Counted from the stretch's first letter, positions 1-13,429 are shown. The stretch: DNA of 64,000 bases from Anthostomella pinea (GCA_963556695.1 CAUWAG010000003.1:2294001-2358000), one strand, 5' to 3'. Notes: generated from the letters alone by a model not told the origin. Program-made: numbers and translations.

Positions 1-63
1 AATGGGGAATCTATCAGACCCAGGCCCGAAGAGAACATAGTCTTGACGGTGCATGAAACGTAC

Positions 64-1193
64 CGCAATGTGTAAATGGGGATCGAATCCCACGTGAAGT
101 CATACGAGTTCAATTGCTTGAACCGGAACACCGTGCTCGTTGCCGATAATGCGCAAGCCCTGTGCTAGGTAAGTTCTCGGTTTAATGGCAATCAAGAGGC
201 TTTGCACTTACAAAAGGCCGGTGAGAAAGATGCTTGCGATGCCAAATTTACGGCTTAGCGGAAGCCGTACTTTTAGGACCAAGCTCATGGGTATGAGTAG
301 TACATAGAAATCTGATATGACGCTGAAGACTCCTTGCGCGGCGGAGAGATTGTAAACGGGCTGGGAGCAGTGGCTTTCTTTCAGTTTTGCCTCCCACTCT
401 TCGGCATCAGGGACGGGCGTGGTCCGGTCGATCGGTACGCAGTCGATGATGTTCAACACAATCGTAATCACGTAGAAGAGCACTATGATGATGATCCCTG
501 CCCATATCATCTTGGTCGCCCGCTCGACGGGACGGAAAATGCGAAGATAAAGTACGAGTAGCGCCGACTTGACAAACAGGGAGCTGATCGCGTAGAGGCA
601 TATCGACGTAAGTGTGCCCTAGAAGCGCGTCAGGTACAGGGGGGCCGAAGGTATCACTGATTCTGGTGGCGGAGAAAGAGGCTACTACCTTGAGGAATTC
701 GGCATTGAACTGGCTGAGGGGAACATCCCACTGATGCGGCCCAAGAGGATGACCAAGGACTATCACAATTCACAGAGAAGTGAGTATGAGAGAAAGGCAG
801 GGATATCGTCAACATACGTGTCAATGTCACGCCAGAGTACGCGACAACAGAGGCCTACCGAATTTGATCAGATAAGTCAGGCCAATCGGAACAAGATGCT
901 AACAGCAGCGACAATGCAGAGATCTTGACATTCAATCAGCATGCTTCTGCCACGAGGAGTGGGCGATCCTTACAGTCGTCTGCGCCAAGAGCGTGAAATA
1001 TTTTGACACGAGTGTAGGTCCGAGCCGCCAGGAAAAGCAGCATGAGTGGTAAAGTCACGCTTATCACTATTCTCGCAAGCTGCGCTCGCGACGTGGGATC
1101 AATGAAGTTGGGGGTCTCCCCTGGCGGAGGCTCCAAAGCCGGAATTTGAGACAGCACCAGCGCAATTGGAGTTTCTTCCGCAGGCGAGACCAT
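64..1193 (-). CDS. Rhodopsin-domain (Pth11-like) integral membrane protein, 3' part beyond the window
   Basis: Exons on the minus strand at 1193-974, 923-904, 854-818, 759-689, 618-212 and 159-64 join in frame (about 283 codons); a donor at 63 leads towards the window edge, so the C-terminus is missing. The first exon gives an N-terminal tail and a hydrophobic segment ending in a GADD motif that continues as YLCIVAA. A later exon has HQWDVPLSQ, then long hydrophobic helices (LYAISSLFVKSALLVLYLRI) and a C-x-Q-P region before IDFY-like helices. This pattern matches the fungal rhodopsin-domain family of seven-helix membrane proteins, relatives of the Pth11-type receptors; ligand and role are unknown. 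The introns at 903-855 and 688-619 carry CTGAC branch sequences. Family assignment is firm, splicing is hand-derived. Confidence 0.82.
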
Positions 1194-3370
1194 GATGGCG
1201 TAAGGCTCTGCTGGGTCAATGAGTCGTGATCAGGAGCAACTATGATGGAAACGAGACGAGGATCATGGTATCGGAGTCATCGGGTCGAGCGGGGTGCAAA
1301 GGGGTCGGGGCAGTCCTGTCCACAGGCGTACCGTCCTGAAGGCGGGGTTTGGATGAATTTATTGAGAGATCTCTATCTCAACTTCAGGAAGGATTACCTA
1401 GACCCTGGAATCTTATTCAGAGGAGCGCCGCCTAGGATGGGAAGGGCCGACGACAGGCTACAGCTGAACAGTCTGCTGTCTTGGCTGCACGTCAGCTTGT
1501 AGCGTAGCAGGACACGATGGCCATTGGCCAGTCTAATGTGTTTGTGTAGTATTCAGGCTTACCACGGCGTCAAGGTCAGTCAGCACACCAGTCCCTTTAT
1601 GTGGCGGTGAGCTGACAGCGGCAAAGTTGGGGGCGGTTGCAACATTCGGCGCCCAGCTGACACCTCATCAAACCAACCTTCGTAGTCATTGCGATGTCAT
1701 TTATTATTAGTAGGACTTGAAAGCCTGCTATCGACATCAGTCACCACCGGCACCACCCATAAGCTGATTGCGCAGGTTTGTTCAACACGAAAGATCACAC
1801 TACGACACAGCAGTGGGCGATTTGCACTTCCCGTAAGTTTCTAACCCAATCAAGCTCCCACGATATGCAGTGGCGACAAAGCCCCTGCATGGACCCTTTT
1901 CAAACACACCGCTAACTTACACCGAGAGCCTCAGTAACACCCAACAAGTGACATATGTGATGAGGATCCGCAAGATAAAGCCCATGGCGTTAATACTCAA
2001 GGAACCTTACGCGTATCGACGGATCGAGGGCCAGAACAACATCACGGATATCAACAGTCGATGTGGATTGACGTCAATATCAACGTTAAATTAACCTACC
2101 AAGACCCTTGCAACCTTAGCAACCAACTCAACGACGAAGTTTTCGTAAGTTAATATCGTCATCTCTTTTCAAAGGCTTCAAGTCCTCGTTCACTTGGCCT
2201 ACTTCTACCTCACTACTAGCCGGGAGGGGTTAGCTGGTGAATATCCTCCAATATAAGTTATCAACCTTCAGGACCATCTTATGGCGCCCCATTGCCTCCA
2301 AAACCACACAAATTCCGAACGATCTTACGACCGCGCCGCGCACGTGGTCGCTGAAGGAGAGGCAAACTGCAGTCAGCGCCAAGACCACATGCGATTCAAT
2401 AGCAAGACTGGGCCCGTCAACCCTGGTAGCCTGTGGGTCAACTGCAGGTCGCGATCTGAGCCACGGAACCGGGAACTGCAGAGCTGTCAGGAAGGGCGTT
2501 GCGACTCCCAAGATAGGAAGACAGAGCCACATAGCAACCTTGCGGCGCAAGGTCCCGGATCGGAAAGATGCGCAATGCAGACTTGCGGCGCATGCGACAG
2601 GTCTTCGTGCACTACCGTTTGCCGCATGACACAGCGCTGTTGCACCGCCTTGCCATAGATGACGGGGCTGATAGGGGCGCTGGTGCTGTGTTGTTGGCTT
2701 ACGCCCTTCGATGTGCCACGTCCCCATTCCGAACCAAAGGGACGGCGTCTGCGCATCTGACGGTGTATGGCTGGTTGCCCGTGGACTTGTTACTTCCCTG
2801 CCTGTCTATTTGCGACTTGCGTTGGGGAGAACACGATGTTACTCTATCACTCTGGGCTGAGTAGCGCGCCAACTGCCAACTTAGGGGCTCATCGTCAGAG
2901 CCTTCAATCACCCTGGATGAAACATTGATTACGCCGTTGACACACGTCCCGCAAACCAACACGACGGTCCGCAAGGGCCCTCAAACGGCGTTGCTCATGC
3001 CATCAGGCCAACATGAGAAAGCCGATACCTGGCGTAACCCGAACACTTACTGAACGCGGTTTGGGTCAGAGAAGCAATTATGAAACATCTGCGAGGTCAA
3101 CGTGCAGATGACTTCACCATAATACAGACGCTGATCCACTACAACATAAATATTCGAGCAGGGTTTTGGACCCTTCGATCAAGCCAACTGTCGTTGACAA
3201 ATCACCTTCTCCCACGTGTTAAACCTGAGATCCCGCTCCCAGACCGGTGTACCGAATCCTTGGATGGTATTTTACCACGTGGTGTACCGGGTCCAGGTTC
3301 TAACAACGACACTGGCCCCGACATCACCGGGCTGAGTCCCGCGCTGACCCTCCAATACCAGCCTGGTCGC
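1194..3370. other. Gene-poor intergenic stretch
   Basis: Only short, mutually overlapping reading frames in several frames (for instance around 2230-2860) with no recognisable domain, signal peptide or consistent splice pattern. It holds the upstream region of the rhodopsin-domain gene at 1193. I see no gene I can support here. Confidence 0.5.
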
Positions 3371-3462
3371 GGCCGTATGGCGCAATGGTCAAATGCGCCT
3401 GGTTGTGTTCTCGTTTGTGCGGTGGGCGACAAGAACAAGTGGGTTCGAATCCTGCTATGGCC
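3371..3462 (+). tRNA. tRNA-like sequence with an apparent intron, possibly degenerate
   Basis: The first seven bases GGCCGTA pair with the last seven TATGGCC (one G-T wobble). A GCGC..GCGC D-stem encloses AATGGTCAAAT, and the B box GGGTTCGAATCC sits in a T-arm with a GTGGG/CCTGC stem (two wobbles). The A and B boxes fit an RNA polymerase III promoter. The anticodon arm is long enough to contain a short intron and is irregular: a loop reading TTCTCGT would give anticodon CTC, while the acceptor and D-arm resemble tRNA-Arg(UCU) genes. No clear T-run follows. It may be a functional intron-containing tRNA or a decayed copy; the amino acid is left open. Confidence 0.5.
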
Positions 3463-6410
3463 CCCTTCCGACCCGGCTTGTGCGAGTCGACAACCAGCAC
3501 ACGACAATAGAGAGGCCCCTTATCACAGAACCCGATAGCCAAGCAGCTTGTCTCCACAACACCCATTCCTGCGAGGTTTTTCCCCTTATGGTTTCCCTCG
3601 CCAGCAGATAACAAACACCTATTTCACCCACCAATGCGACATATATCGAACGGCTACTGGAACGATGTGTACACCAGAGGACTGAGGTTCACTGGGTCGC
3701 TTTGTCACTGAACAGGAGGTTTTTCTGACAGAATCGTGCCTGGGTATTGACTAAAACCATCTGGTCACTCCAGGTTGGTATCCTACAGCAAGGATAGGCT
3801 CGTGCGCGGATCTGAATGTATCTAGACTGACACCTCTACAACCTTGCGATGCAATGGCTCTGGGAGGCGTGGTTTGCCCTATGGAGGGACTGGACCCACG
3901 ATAAATACAATCAATCAATCAAACCAGCCTGGTCGCCTGGCGTCCCTAGACTCGAAGGAGTTGGCTGGGGCGGAACATTTACGCATTACTGCAGGTAGTA
4001 CATTGGGGGCTGTTGGCCACGTCTGGTACTAATGCAGGTGGGTTTCTTGCCCCTGAGCTACGTGGTGGTGGACATGCTGTCTGCATGTGCCAGATGGTCC
4101 CGTATTCAAAATAGTTCCCAGCTTGTAAGATTATTGGAGGGTATGGTGCACTTGGGTAGTTCCTATGTACCTGCAGCTCCAGGAGGAGCCTTTGTGGGGA
4201 CCGAGGTAACTCGTTTGCAACATTCGTTGCTCACCGTCTCGGCCATCGGACCAGCCATTCTCATTCTCCAGCTGCATGCATAGGCAGCCAGCCAGCCAAG
4301 CAGACCTGCGGCTGCCTGCACGGAAGATATGCCTCCTATCCCAGGTGATTAGGTATGCAGGTACAGTCAGTCACCTTTGGCTTCCAGACGTGTTCAAACA
4401 GAACTGTATAGATGAAAGGTGGGTCGACCGGATCAAACGCTCTTAAGTCTTCAAAGAGACATCTGCATCGGACACCAGTCTAATGAACCTGCCTGGCACG
4501 AGGCGATTCAGATCATATCAAGGTCTATCAGGCTGGTGATACGGGAGTTAGCCACCTGTTTGAGCTTCTGGGTAATGGCGAGGTATGGAAGGGACCCCAG
4601 AGAGCCAGATTAACCTCGTTCGTTGCTCGCTTTGGCAGATAGATTGGTCATAGCGGGAGCAGTAGCGGTGGAAGACGCTGTATCAAAAGCAACGACCTTC
4701 TCACCATAGGATTCCAAGTCACCGGGTGGGGATAGCCTCTTTGACGAGGGAACAGAGCTCAACAGTCCCCAGTTGATGCTGTAGAGGTTGGGCCCACGGC
4801 TTCCGGTTATCTTGACCAACGAGCGGTACTCCGATCTTAACACTGGAAACAAAGATGCGATTCGGCTTGAGACATATCTTATGCAGGAGGCTCTGCTTCG
4901 TTTGCAGTGGATCATGCTTGGCAAGTATCCGATTCATCTGTCGGGCCTCTTGATGAAGCTGCTGCCGTCTCCATATAGGCGACTTAATGTGCCATCCGTT
5001 TTAACTGATAATGAAGTTCGCCTTACTTGCAGCTGGGTCTTTCGTCCAATTATGCTTCTAGATTGACACCAAATTCTTAAGTTTACTTGAGTCTGTTGAT
5101 TCGGAATTTCCTTTCGAGACAGACTCTTTCAAACGGCCATAATCTATCTCCCTGAAAGGCAAGAACGACGTGCCTTAGCGCCAGGCATTCCAGAAATTCA
5201 TCAAATAATTCAAGCACAGCCGTTCCCTTGCCCCCACACATCATCTTGTTGTCTCACAACCATTGTCTGGTATCAATGGTAGCAGAGACAAAATCCCATT
5301 GAGAGTGGTTTCAGCGATGACCATGGCCTAACTAGTTCCTCCCTGCCACACTTTGAATTAATATCAATTCACAAAGCACTACCTACTCCCGCTGCTTCAC
5401 CCTATTAACATCCTTGTGGCCCAGTCATCTGAAAGGGCAGCCTTACGCCGACTTGGCCTTGATGAACATCCTCACGGAGGTCACACAGTGGTTGTCATGC
5501 TGTTTGTTACTGGAATCCATCAGGTATCCAAGGTGAGTGCAATCGGGGAGATACCGTTACCTCTCATGTCAAAGCGTCCTGAGTTTTCGCACCAATTGAT
5601 TGAGTCGCCTGGAAAAGGGGCTATTTTGAGCTTACATGCCGCGACTGCCTCTTGTGGTTGCCGCACCTTCCCTTGCCTCCTCTCCACCACTACTCTGATA
5701 CAGCAACCCTCTCCACGTGACAACCCTGACCTCACGTCTCACCACGATTCATTTTATCATTAAGCTCTTCGACCGCAAGGGAAAAGCCAAGCCCAAATGC
5801 CATTACATTTAACTCCATCTCACTACACCACAGTATCGGTGAGAACCGATGCGACAATCGGGGAGTTGGCTACATATTAGGTACCTCGCTACCTCTCATT
5901 TTGACTACCCTCTCCTCACCTACACCTCGATTCTTCCCCAGCAACTGCCCTCTTAGCGATCTTCACGGCATCTTTTCAACAACCCAATTTGACAATTCCA
6001 CAGCAAATTAATACCATTAGGGAGGTAAGGACCCGAGGATCGAGCACGCGACTGAGGCGTAAGCTGCAAAGTGACCTAAAGAGCTTTGGCCCCTTTTGTT
6101 GCCTCCCCCTTTTCGTCCACTCCTCAACGGATGAACTTCCTTTTCCCTCATCACCCTGACCGTATTTCTCCGTGCATACCATCCATCACTGTCACCTCAC
6201 TCTCTCTATTGACCAATTCTCAGTCACCGTAGGCTGCGACCGTCACCTTCCCTTCACCTACCTCTTCCTCCACTAGGCGTTCTACCAACTATCTCCTTCT
6301 TCATAACACCACTAACCAGCTCAGTGATACCATCAGCATCGGGTTGAGCCATTGATTCAGTGCACGCAGAACAGTCTCCCATCTCGCCAATAACGAAACT
6401 CCTGCCCATA
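3463..6410. other. Intergenic stretch upstream of the SET-domain gene
   Basis: No supported gene. Short ORFs on both strands lack domains. A stretch near 5749-5790 is shared with 39272-39313. The last few hundred bases before 6411 are pyrimidine-rich, as expected of a fungal promoter and 5' leader. Confidence 0.45.
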
Positions 6411-8094
6411 ATGCTGGGAGCAGGCCAAATCGGAGGAGGCCCTTGTGCCCATGGTGGAATTCAATCCAACGAACAAGGCAAGCGACGCCCTCTGCTCGTC
6501 CCGGATGTGAGTTCTTGTCACCCTGTAATGACAGTTCCTGATGTGTCTTCTCGCAGGAGTACCTCCGACCGGTGATGTACCAATGGGCTCAGGCCAAGAA
6601 GACCGCTCGCCCCAGCAGCTACGCCACCACCACTGGCACCGTGGAGACCGAGGATTACGACGACAGCTCGGACAGCGATGATTCCCTGTTCTCTGATGAC
6701 GACTTAACCATCTTCCCTGACGAGTCAGTCTCCGTCAGAGGCCTCCATCGAGGTCACTACGGTGTGTGAATTATGATATAAATGCGCATATGACCTTGCA
6801 CTAACCAGTGTACAATAGTCCCGCCTCCCAAATCCACTGACTCGCAGAGCGAGGTGACTGTCCGAAGTGGTAAGCTCCTAGACAGAGACTGCTAACGCCC
6901 AGCATCATTGACAATCGAGTGCGTAGCCGACGCTTACGGTAGCCGACATGCCAACCTCACGAACCCGTGCGAGAAGCTGGACTTCATTGAGAGAATGCCC
7001 TCCATCGATGGACTTCACCACTACCGCCTCAAGCTTGAGTATGAATACCTTGGCGGACCTACACAACGCCAACAACCTAGCTAATCGATGTACAGCGCCG
7101 ATAAGATTGTCGACGACTGTCAGGTGATGACAGCCTTCGGACCGATCACATTGCCCGGTCTCTGTAACGACGGGAGCAGGCCCATAAATCCGGTCTTGGC
7201 CGCCTTGGTGCGCGCACAAGAACCACTTACCCCCGAAGGCACCGAAGCTATATTGGCCTCCGAGGCTGCTCGTGCCCAGCTGACACCCGAAGCCGCTCGA
7301 GCATTGGAGAAGACCAGCATCATCAACATGGATGGAAGGTGGCCCCAATCCTGCAAGGATCCCGGTAAGCAGCCTCGCAATCTCACGATGATAGAGAACG
7401 TGTGCTGACAGACCAATTCATACAGAGCGCTTCCGCAACGGCTCTTTCGAGGTCAAGAAGTCCCCTATTTCGGGCTTCGGTGTCTTCGCCATAAGAGACC
7501 TCCTGCCGTACGAGACGGTCCTGGTCGAGAAGCAGGCGTTCGTCGCCAACGCAACGGACTTGTACGACCAGATTGACAACTTGACACCAGAACAGGAGAA
7601 GGCGTTCCGTCGTCTTGTGGCGTTCGAACGGAACCCTATGGAGGATCGCACTGCTGCTCTGTTCAAAACCAACAGGTAAGATTTACACCCTTCTCATCCC
7701 GAGTCATCGACTTTTTTGTCGTATATATACGTCTAAGACCCCCAGATACCATCATAAATGCCATGAACACACCCACCCACACCATTCGATGACATCACTA
7801 ACACCCTGAATCAGCTTCAATGTCCCCGGTGGCGGTGCCCTCTTCCTCCTCGGCTCCCGCTTCAACCACGCCTGCCGTAGCCGCAACAACGTCGAGTACC
7901 GCATCGATCTCAAGGGCCTGATCTGCTTCACCACCAAGAAGACCGTCCCCGCCGGCACCGAGCTGACGATCCGCTACGCCGCGCAATCCTACGACCTCTT
8001 CCGTGCCTGGGGCTTCCGCTGCACCTGTGGCGGCTGCACTCCGATCACTGACGAGGAGATCATGGAGATCAAGATGAAGGGTACCGACGTCTGA
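6411..8094 (+). CDS. SET-domain protein (putative lysine methyltransferase)
   Basis: Seven exons (6411-6506, 6557-6761, 6819-6869, 6903-7038, 7096-7364, 7426-7675, 7815-8094) join into 428 aa. The N-terminal half is acidic and low complexity (Asp/Ser run in exon 2). The SET domain starts near residue 255 with a SGFGVFAIRDL motif and ends with FNHACRSRNNVEYR around residue 353, the AdoMet-binding NHxC element. It is followed by ELTIRYA and a CTCGGC Cys cluster of post-SET type. SET proteins of this kind transfer methyl groups from AdoMet to lysines in histones or other proteins; the substrate cannot be told. The start was chosen as the ATG in frame with exon 2 through a phase-0 intron; an upstream exon is possible. 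Confidence 0.85.
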
Positions 8095-9589
8095 ATACCT
8101 CGTTCGTCGGGATGATGGTACCACAGTGTGTCGTTGATATCGAGCTTCTTCCACGACACAGTCCCCTCTCTGGGGTGGCATGCCCTACACGAACCCCTGA
8201 GCTGGATTCTGGACCAGGAGGACGATCTCGCGCATAATCACGATTAACAGGAGCATCACCTTTCATCTACGATACACTCTCTATCCCTCATCTCACATCT
8301 ACCTTCCATACTCGGGGATACCATATATCAGTCTGCTGGGTTGGAAGATGAAGTCCTCCGACCATGGGATAGATAGCTGAGGATTGCGGTCAGTACGATT
8401 TTCCCCTAGCATTAGTAATCATGAATAGTGGTTACGAGGGTGGCAGGGAGGGCTGGGGAATGGATTTCTATCTCGGATACCTAAGTTACATAGCTTTCCG
8501 AGAGATACCCCAAAATGGCATGATTCAGTCCATCATAGCTTCTAGCTGCAGTGCAAACTGATACAGCTACACAGTGTCTAGCGTTGCTTTCTTCGGCTTA
8601 CAGATGGGTCACATGGCTTCCCTTATGGAGCTCGGGGGCTGATGATGAATTGACTTTTCCTTTAACCAAGATGCACATGTCTAGCAGCAGTTGATACGCG
8701 ATACAGCCTTAATCGGCAGGTCCGTCCCTGTTTCTGCCCCCGTCTGTATCTGGGTGGCTCAGAAGAGGCGGGGATGGGACTTGCATTACCTACAAGACTC
8801 ACTCCATGAACCCGGCTTGCCAGTATCAACTACGTGAATTAGATAAATGTCGAGCCGTAACATAGCTCTGAATTGCTACAGGCTGTTTCACAGTGTTCAT
8901 GTAAAGACCCGACTACGAAGGAGAGAAACACTGGGCCAACATCTGTAGTGGCGACGGCACCTTGATTGCATGAAGGCTGACAACTATGGTTAGCAATGAG
9001 TCTTGGAAGGCGGAAGATCCAGGCCTCTAAGGGTAGTGCTTGCTTGGTACGCCAGGACACCATCGATCACATCGAGCATCCAGGTGGCCAAAGATATCTA
9101 CTGCTCAGACATCAAAATCAGGAAAACAACTAGAGTCAACGACTGATTGACCATGGCCAAATCCCCTTCCCCCGTGGACCCATGTAAAATCAACATTTTC
9201 AGCAGTATCCAATCGTAAAATCAGACGAAAGCATCAACTTAACCACAAGGACACGTCAAGTTCCACGGCACTCGGCCTTTCATTTGATTATACATTTCAC
9301 ATCTAGAATCGCAGCAGCTGTAACTGACCCGAGGGACACGCTCTATGATCGACGAGCATCATCCCCCGAGGTAGCCATTCCACATTGGGGTTTACTTGCT
9401 CAATTCTGGTGGGAGGTGGCGATATGCAGTGCTTTCTAGTCCCGCAGATGCTGGGCCTGGTATGAATGGTCGCTTCGGTGTATTAGAGCGGAAAACGGGA
9501 AGGACTCTAAAGCAACGCCGGTTTGTATGGTGGGTCTCTTAGAGCTTATCTAGAGCACGATCTGTTACTTCACTCGGTTCATAAGTTTC
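8095..9589. other. Intergenic stretch between the SET gene and the AT-rich block
   Basis: 3' flank of the SET gene followed by sequence of normal composition. No reading frame with a recognisable domain or convincing splice structure. Composition changes sharply to AT-rich just before 9600. Confidence 0.5.
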
Positions 9590-9729
9590 GAATTAAATGC
9601 GAAGAGTTTAATGTGCGCGAGTTCTATTTAAGTAGGTTTCATTAAACTGATTAAGTATATTAAATCTAATCCTATATTAAAGCTAAGTTGTAAAACCTTT
9701 ATATTACTATAGACCATACTTATTAGATG

Positions 9730-9838
9730 GCGCGAAAGTTATTATAACGTTTATAAAGGTGATAATATAATTATAAAGCACTTAAAGCTTTTTAACATCA
9801 TATAACATTTTATAATAAATTTTTTACTTTATAATAAC
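9730..9838 (+). repeat. Left direct terminal repeat of the AT-rich block
   Basis: Aligns in direct orientation with 14811-14919, sharing segments such as CATAATTATA-like and ACTTAAAGC blocks; most differences are G/A or C/T transitions, as RIP would produce. Probably part of a decayed LTR. The exact edges are unclear because similarity fades gradually on both sides. Confidence 0.5.
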
Positions 9839-11771
9839 CCCTAAAAATTAATAAAAGATTATTGTTATTTATTGTATAAACTATTTTTCTAGTATTTAAT
9901 AATTATAAGTTAACATGAATAAATACTTTTTTAAATAACGGATATTTCGAAATAAATCAATATGAGAGTAACTAATTTTCTATTAACTCTTACCTCACTT
10001 TACGTAAAGAATACAAAAATAAATATATACGATTAATAATATGTTTATTAAATTGTATAAAAAAGCCGTCTTGAATAATTTAAAACCCTAAAATTCTTAA
10101 TACAATAAAGTTAGTAGTATCGAGTTTTTATTACTCAATAGATTTAAAAAATAACAATTTTAAACTATTATTATTATTATCGAAAACTTCAACATTTAAA
10201 AACTTCTATAATGGCGCTACTATTTATATCGTTTCAATAAGAGGTAAAAAGGCTTTTATTAAAACATAGTATAAATATAAATAAATATATATATATATAT
10301 AATACAAAGAGTAAATATTAACGATTATCAACGTGAAAATATATTTAAGACACAATGTTAATTATAAGAGAGATATTTTTATAAATAAGCGATATAGTTC
10401 GTAAATATTTTATTTCTTTAATATAATTATTAAAGCCTTTTATAACAGATATATTTTATAAAACAATAATAAACAAAAATGTTTTTTTTGGGTTTCAACC
10501 TTTTAACGCGAATAAGAAAACTATAATTAATATTTCTTTTTATAAGATCTGGAATATAATAAAACCGATGTTTTAAATTTAAATATTTTATGTTTACGCT
10601 ACAAAAATAGGCTAATAATTTCGTGAAAACCCTATATTTAAAATATATTTGTAATAGTTTAAATATTACCTGTTGTTTCAAAATTAGCTATCGCTTTACG
10701 ATTAGCTCGTGTATAAGTAACTAAAGGTTCTAAAAGGTTTAGAAAGGCTTTAAAATAGTCATTTTATTAGCTAATTAACTACAATCCGATAAAACAGAGC
10801 TTTTATTTAAGATTTATATATTAAAAAGAAAGTAAAAGTTAAAATTGTTTTTAAAGGATATTTAAATAGAAAGTTAAAATTTTATAATTATAATGAACAA
10901 CGTTATATATTAAGGACTATATATATATAATATTCAGTTGAAATTAACTTATTAAAAAAGGGTATTTTCAAGAATTTTTTTAAACGTTTTTAACCTTTAT
11001 AAAAAGAATATTCAGGCTTTGAAAGGAATATATTACAAAATTGATGTGACGTTCTAATACGGTACAGGTATGTCCGAATGAGACAGAGCCCTGGAGCCCG
11101 TGGAACGTCAGGTATATCTACCACCATAGAATATTCAGTTGCCATCCTGAATATTCCACATCCTTTTGTGGGGAGCTTAGCCAATTGGTGTGGTGGTCAA
11201 TTGCTATTCTGTGACAATTGAATTTTTTTAAAAACCCCAAAAACCGAAGTGTATATTACAAGGGAAAAAAGATTTAATATTATATAATATAAAAAGTAAT
11301 AATTAACGAAATATGTTACTTGAATTATTATTACTGTGATAGTTCTACCATCCATCAGGTCTAGCGATGGTCTCTATAGTCCCCGGGTCACGTGACTGAG
11401 CAAGTAACTGATCGGACGATAGGTTGATCCATGCCTTGGTAGGTCTGGTGGGGGACGACTGTCCACATCTAGCTGCCCACCAATTCGGGTGCATCTCCAG
11501 ATCTTTCTTTTCCTTGAACCAGAGTTCGTTATACGTCAATAGTTAATAAGGGTCCCTATATCCTTGCAATACATTTACGGAATCGTGACAATTACTTATT
11601 TTATTTGTTTTATTTTAATTTAAGATTTACTTTTTCAGTATTTAATGATATTAAGGAATTTAAACGGTTTAAACCCCTTTTAAAAGCTAGTTCGTTATAA
11701 ACTATAATAAGTTAAGTTTATTTGAAAATATAATAATGTAAAAAAATTTATTACTTAAGGTATTAATATAC

Positions 11772-12237
11772 TGTGACAAGCCGTCTAACCTATAAGGCTA
11801 AAGGGTTCTATAGGGTTTATGTTCTGAGGTAAGTCAACACAAAAGACGATATAGGCTTCTGTCAACTAGAAGACACTCAGATGCTGGGGCTTGGTCTGAA
11901 CTGGGTTCACTGTGTAGTCAAAGCGTCAGGAGATTTCTTCCACCTTAGGGTTGGCTAAGATGCTTAGATTGATCATTGAGGTAGAGACTGTCTATCTATC
12001 TAGCTGGGAAATATCCGTCCTTATATATCCAATCTCTCCCTTACTGATGGAATAGGATCACCTTGTCCCAGAGTGATGCTCACTGGCTCACTCCCTGATC
12101 CAGTGATCCCTCATGTGACCTTTGTTATGTAATCCGTAATACCCATTGTTCCGTTCCTGGCTTCTGATTCCATTGGTTCTTGATATACTCCTCTTGGCCC
12201 TCCAACAGGCCATGGTATTTGTTGGTTTGTAACCACA
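11772..12237 (+). mobile_element. Candidate solo LTR inside the AT-rich block
   Basis: A 466-bp island of normal base composition that starts TGTGACAAGCC and ends AACCACA, so it has the TG..CA ends of an LTR. It contains no ORF. No target-site duplication is visible at these ends, and only the base composition and termini support the call. Its preserved composition suggests it arrived after the surrounding DNA was mutated, or escaped mutation as a single copy. Confidence 0.4.
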
Positions 12238-13429
12238 AGGTTTTAAAAAAATATTATTATTTAATAAATTAAACTTAAGAAAAGTTGTAATAATTGAAAA
12301 TCTAAAAATATTTTTGAAAACCGTATATAATAATTAAAACCAATATTATTGTCATTTTCACGGAAAATGACTTGTATTAAAATATGATAAAAAAGATAAA
12401 AAAGATAACAACCTTATCATAGCCTTTTTAAAGAAGATCTTAAAATTCAAATAATCTAAAACTTGAAATGATTTTTAAAAATATATATCGTAAAAAATAA
12501 AAGCGCAAAGATTATTTAATTATTTTTAAAAATAAATAAAAATATCTTAACAATTCTAAAATATTCAGAAAAGTTAAAGACTTTAGAATCTTAATAATAG
12601 TAATGCAAAATCAAACGATATATAAGTTTAAACCAAGAATTAAAATTATTTATAGAATTTTGGATTTTATTACAGTTACTCTATTTTATTTAAATAAACC
12701 CATTTAATTACTTATACTTAAACTATTAATTGTGTTTTATTTTTTCACATTATATCTAAAATTATATCATACGATAGTCAAAATGTGTTTGAATACTTTT
12801 TTCATATTAAGAACATATCTTTAAAAAATATCATTGTTTATTATATAACTTAATAGTTCTGAGAAGTAATGAATAAAATATTAATACTATTTTAGTCCTT
12901 AACACTAAACTATTAATTATTATGTTTTATAAAAAAAGCTATTTACAATAACTTATATAAAGTCCCTTCTTGTTTGTGAAAAGTTGCAATTTTTAATGCA
13001 ATAATAAATAAACTATTTATTTATTAATTTACGAAGTTATAAAGTTTTAAATAAAGATTGACACGTCGATATGTCCGTATATTGATTACAATAAAAGGTT
13101 TAAAGACTATTTTTTATCTTATAAATCCAAACTAATAAAATAATAAGAAATAAAATTCTAAAATATGTATTAGAAAAAGTTTTAATTTAAAAAAATTCAA
13201 GATTAAAAATGAAGTATACTTAAAGTTCTCTTAAACTATTTCACTTTTTTTATTACATTATTTCTTTTAAAAAGTCATTTTAATGTATTAAAATAGAAAA
13301 GTATTTATAATTAATTAGAAATAAAGATTAATACTATACTTTTAAAAATGAACACTTTGTTACTACGCGATCATTTGGCTATTATACTACCATTTTAACT
13401 ATTATACTAGCTACGCCGCCTTATTCATG

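Noticed and set aside
2230..2864. Several long ORFs in different frames (165, 130 and 125 codons)
   Set aside because: They overlap on both strands and none has a recognisable domain; mutual overlap suggests a stop-poor stretch rather than genes.
4610..4937. Overlapping minus-strand ORFs of 104 and 72 codons
   Set aside because: No domain, no splice signals and two frames compete; not supported.
5274..5286. TGGTAGCAGAGAC resembling an initiator-tRNA primer-binding site
   Set aside because: No LTR could be recognised upstream and no retroelement ORF downstream; probably chance.
8839..9063. Minus-strand ORF containing ANHSCQPSCN, which resembles the SET-domain NHSC motif
   Set aside because: No other SET motif before or after it, no splice structure, and the intact SET gene lies upstream on the other strand; likely chance.
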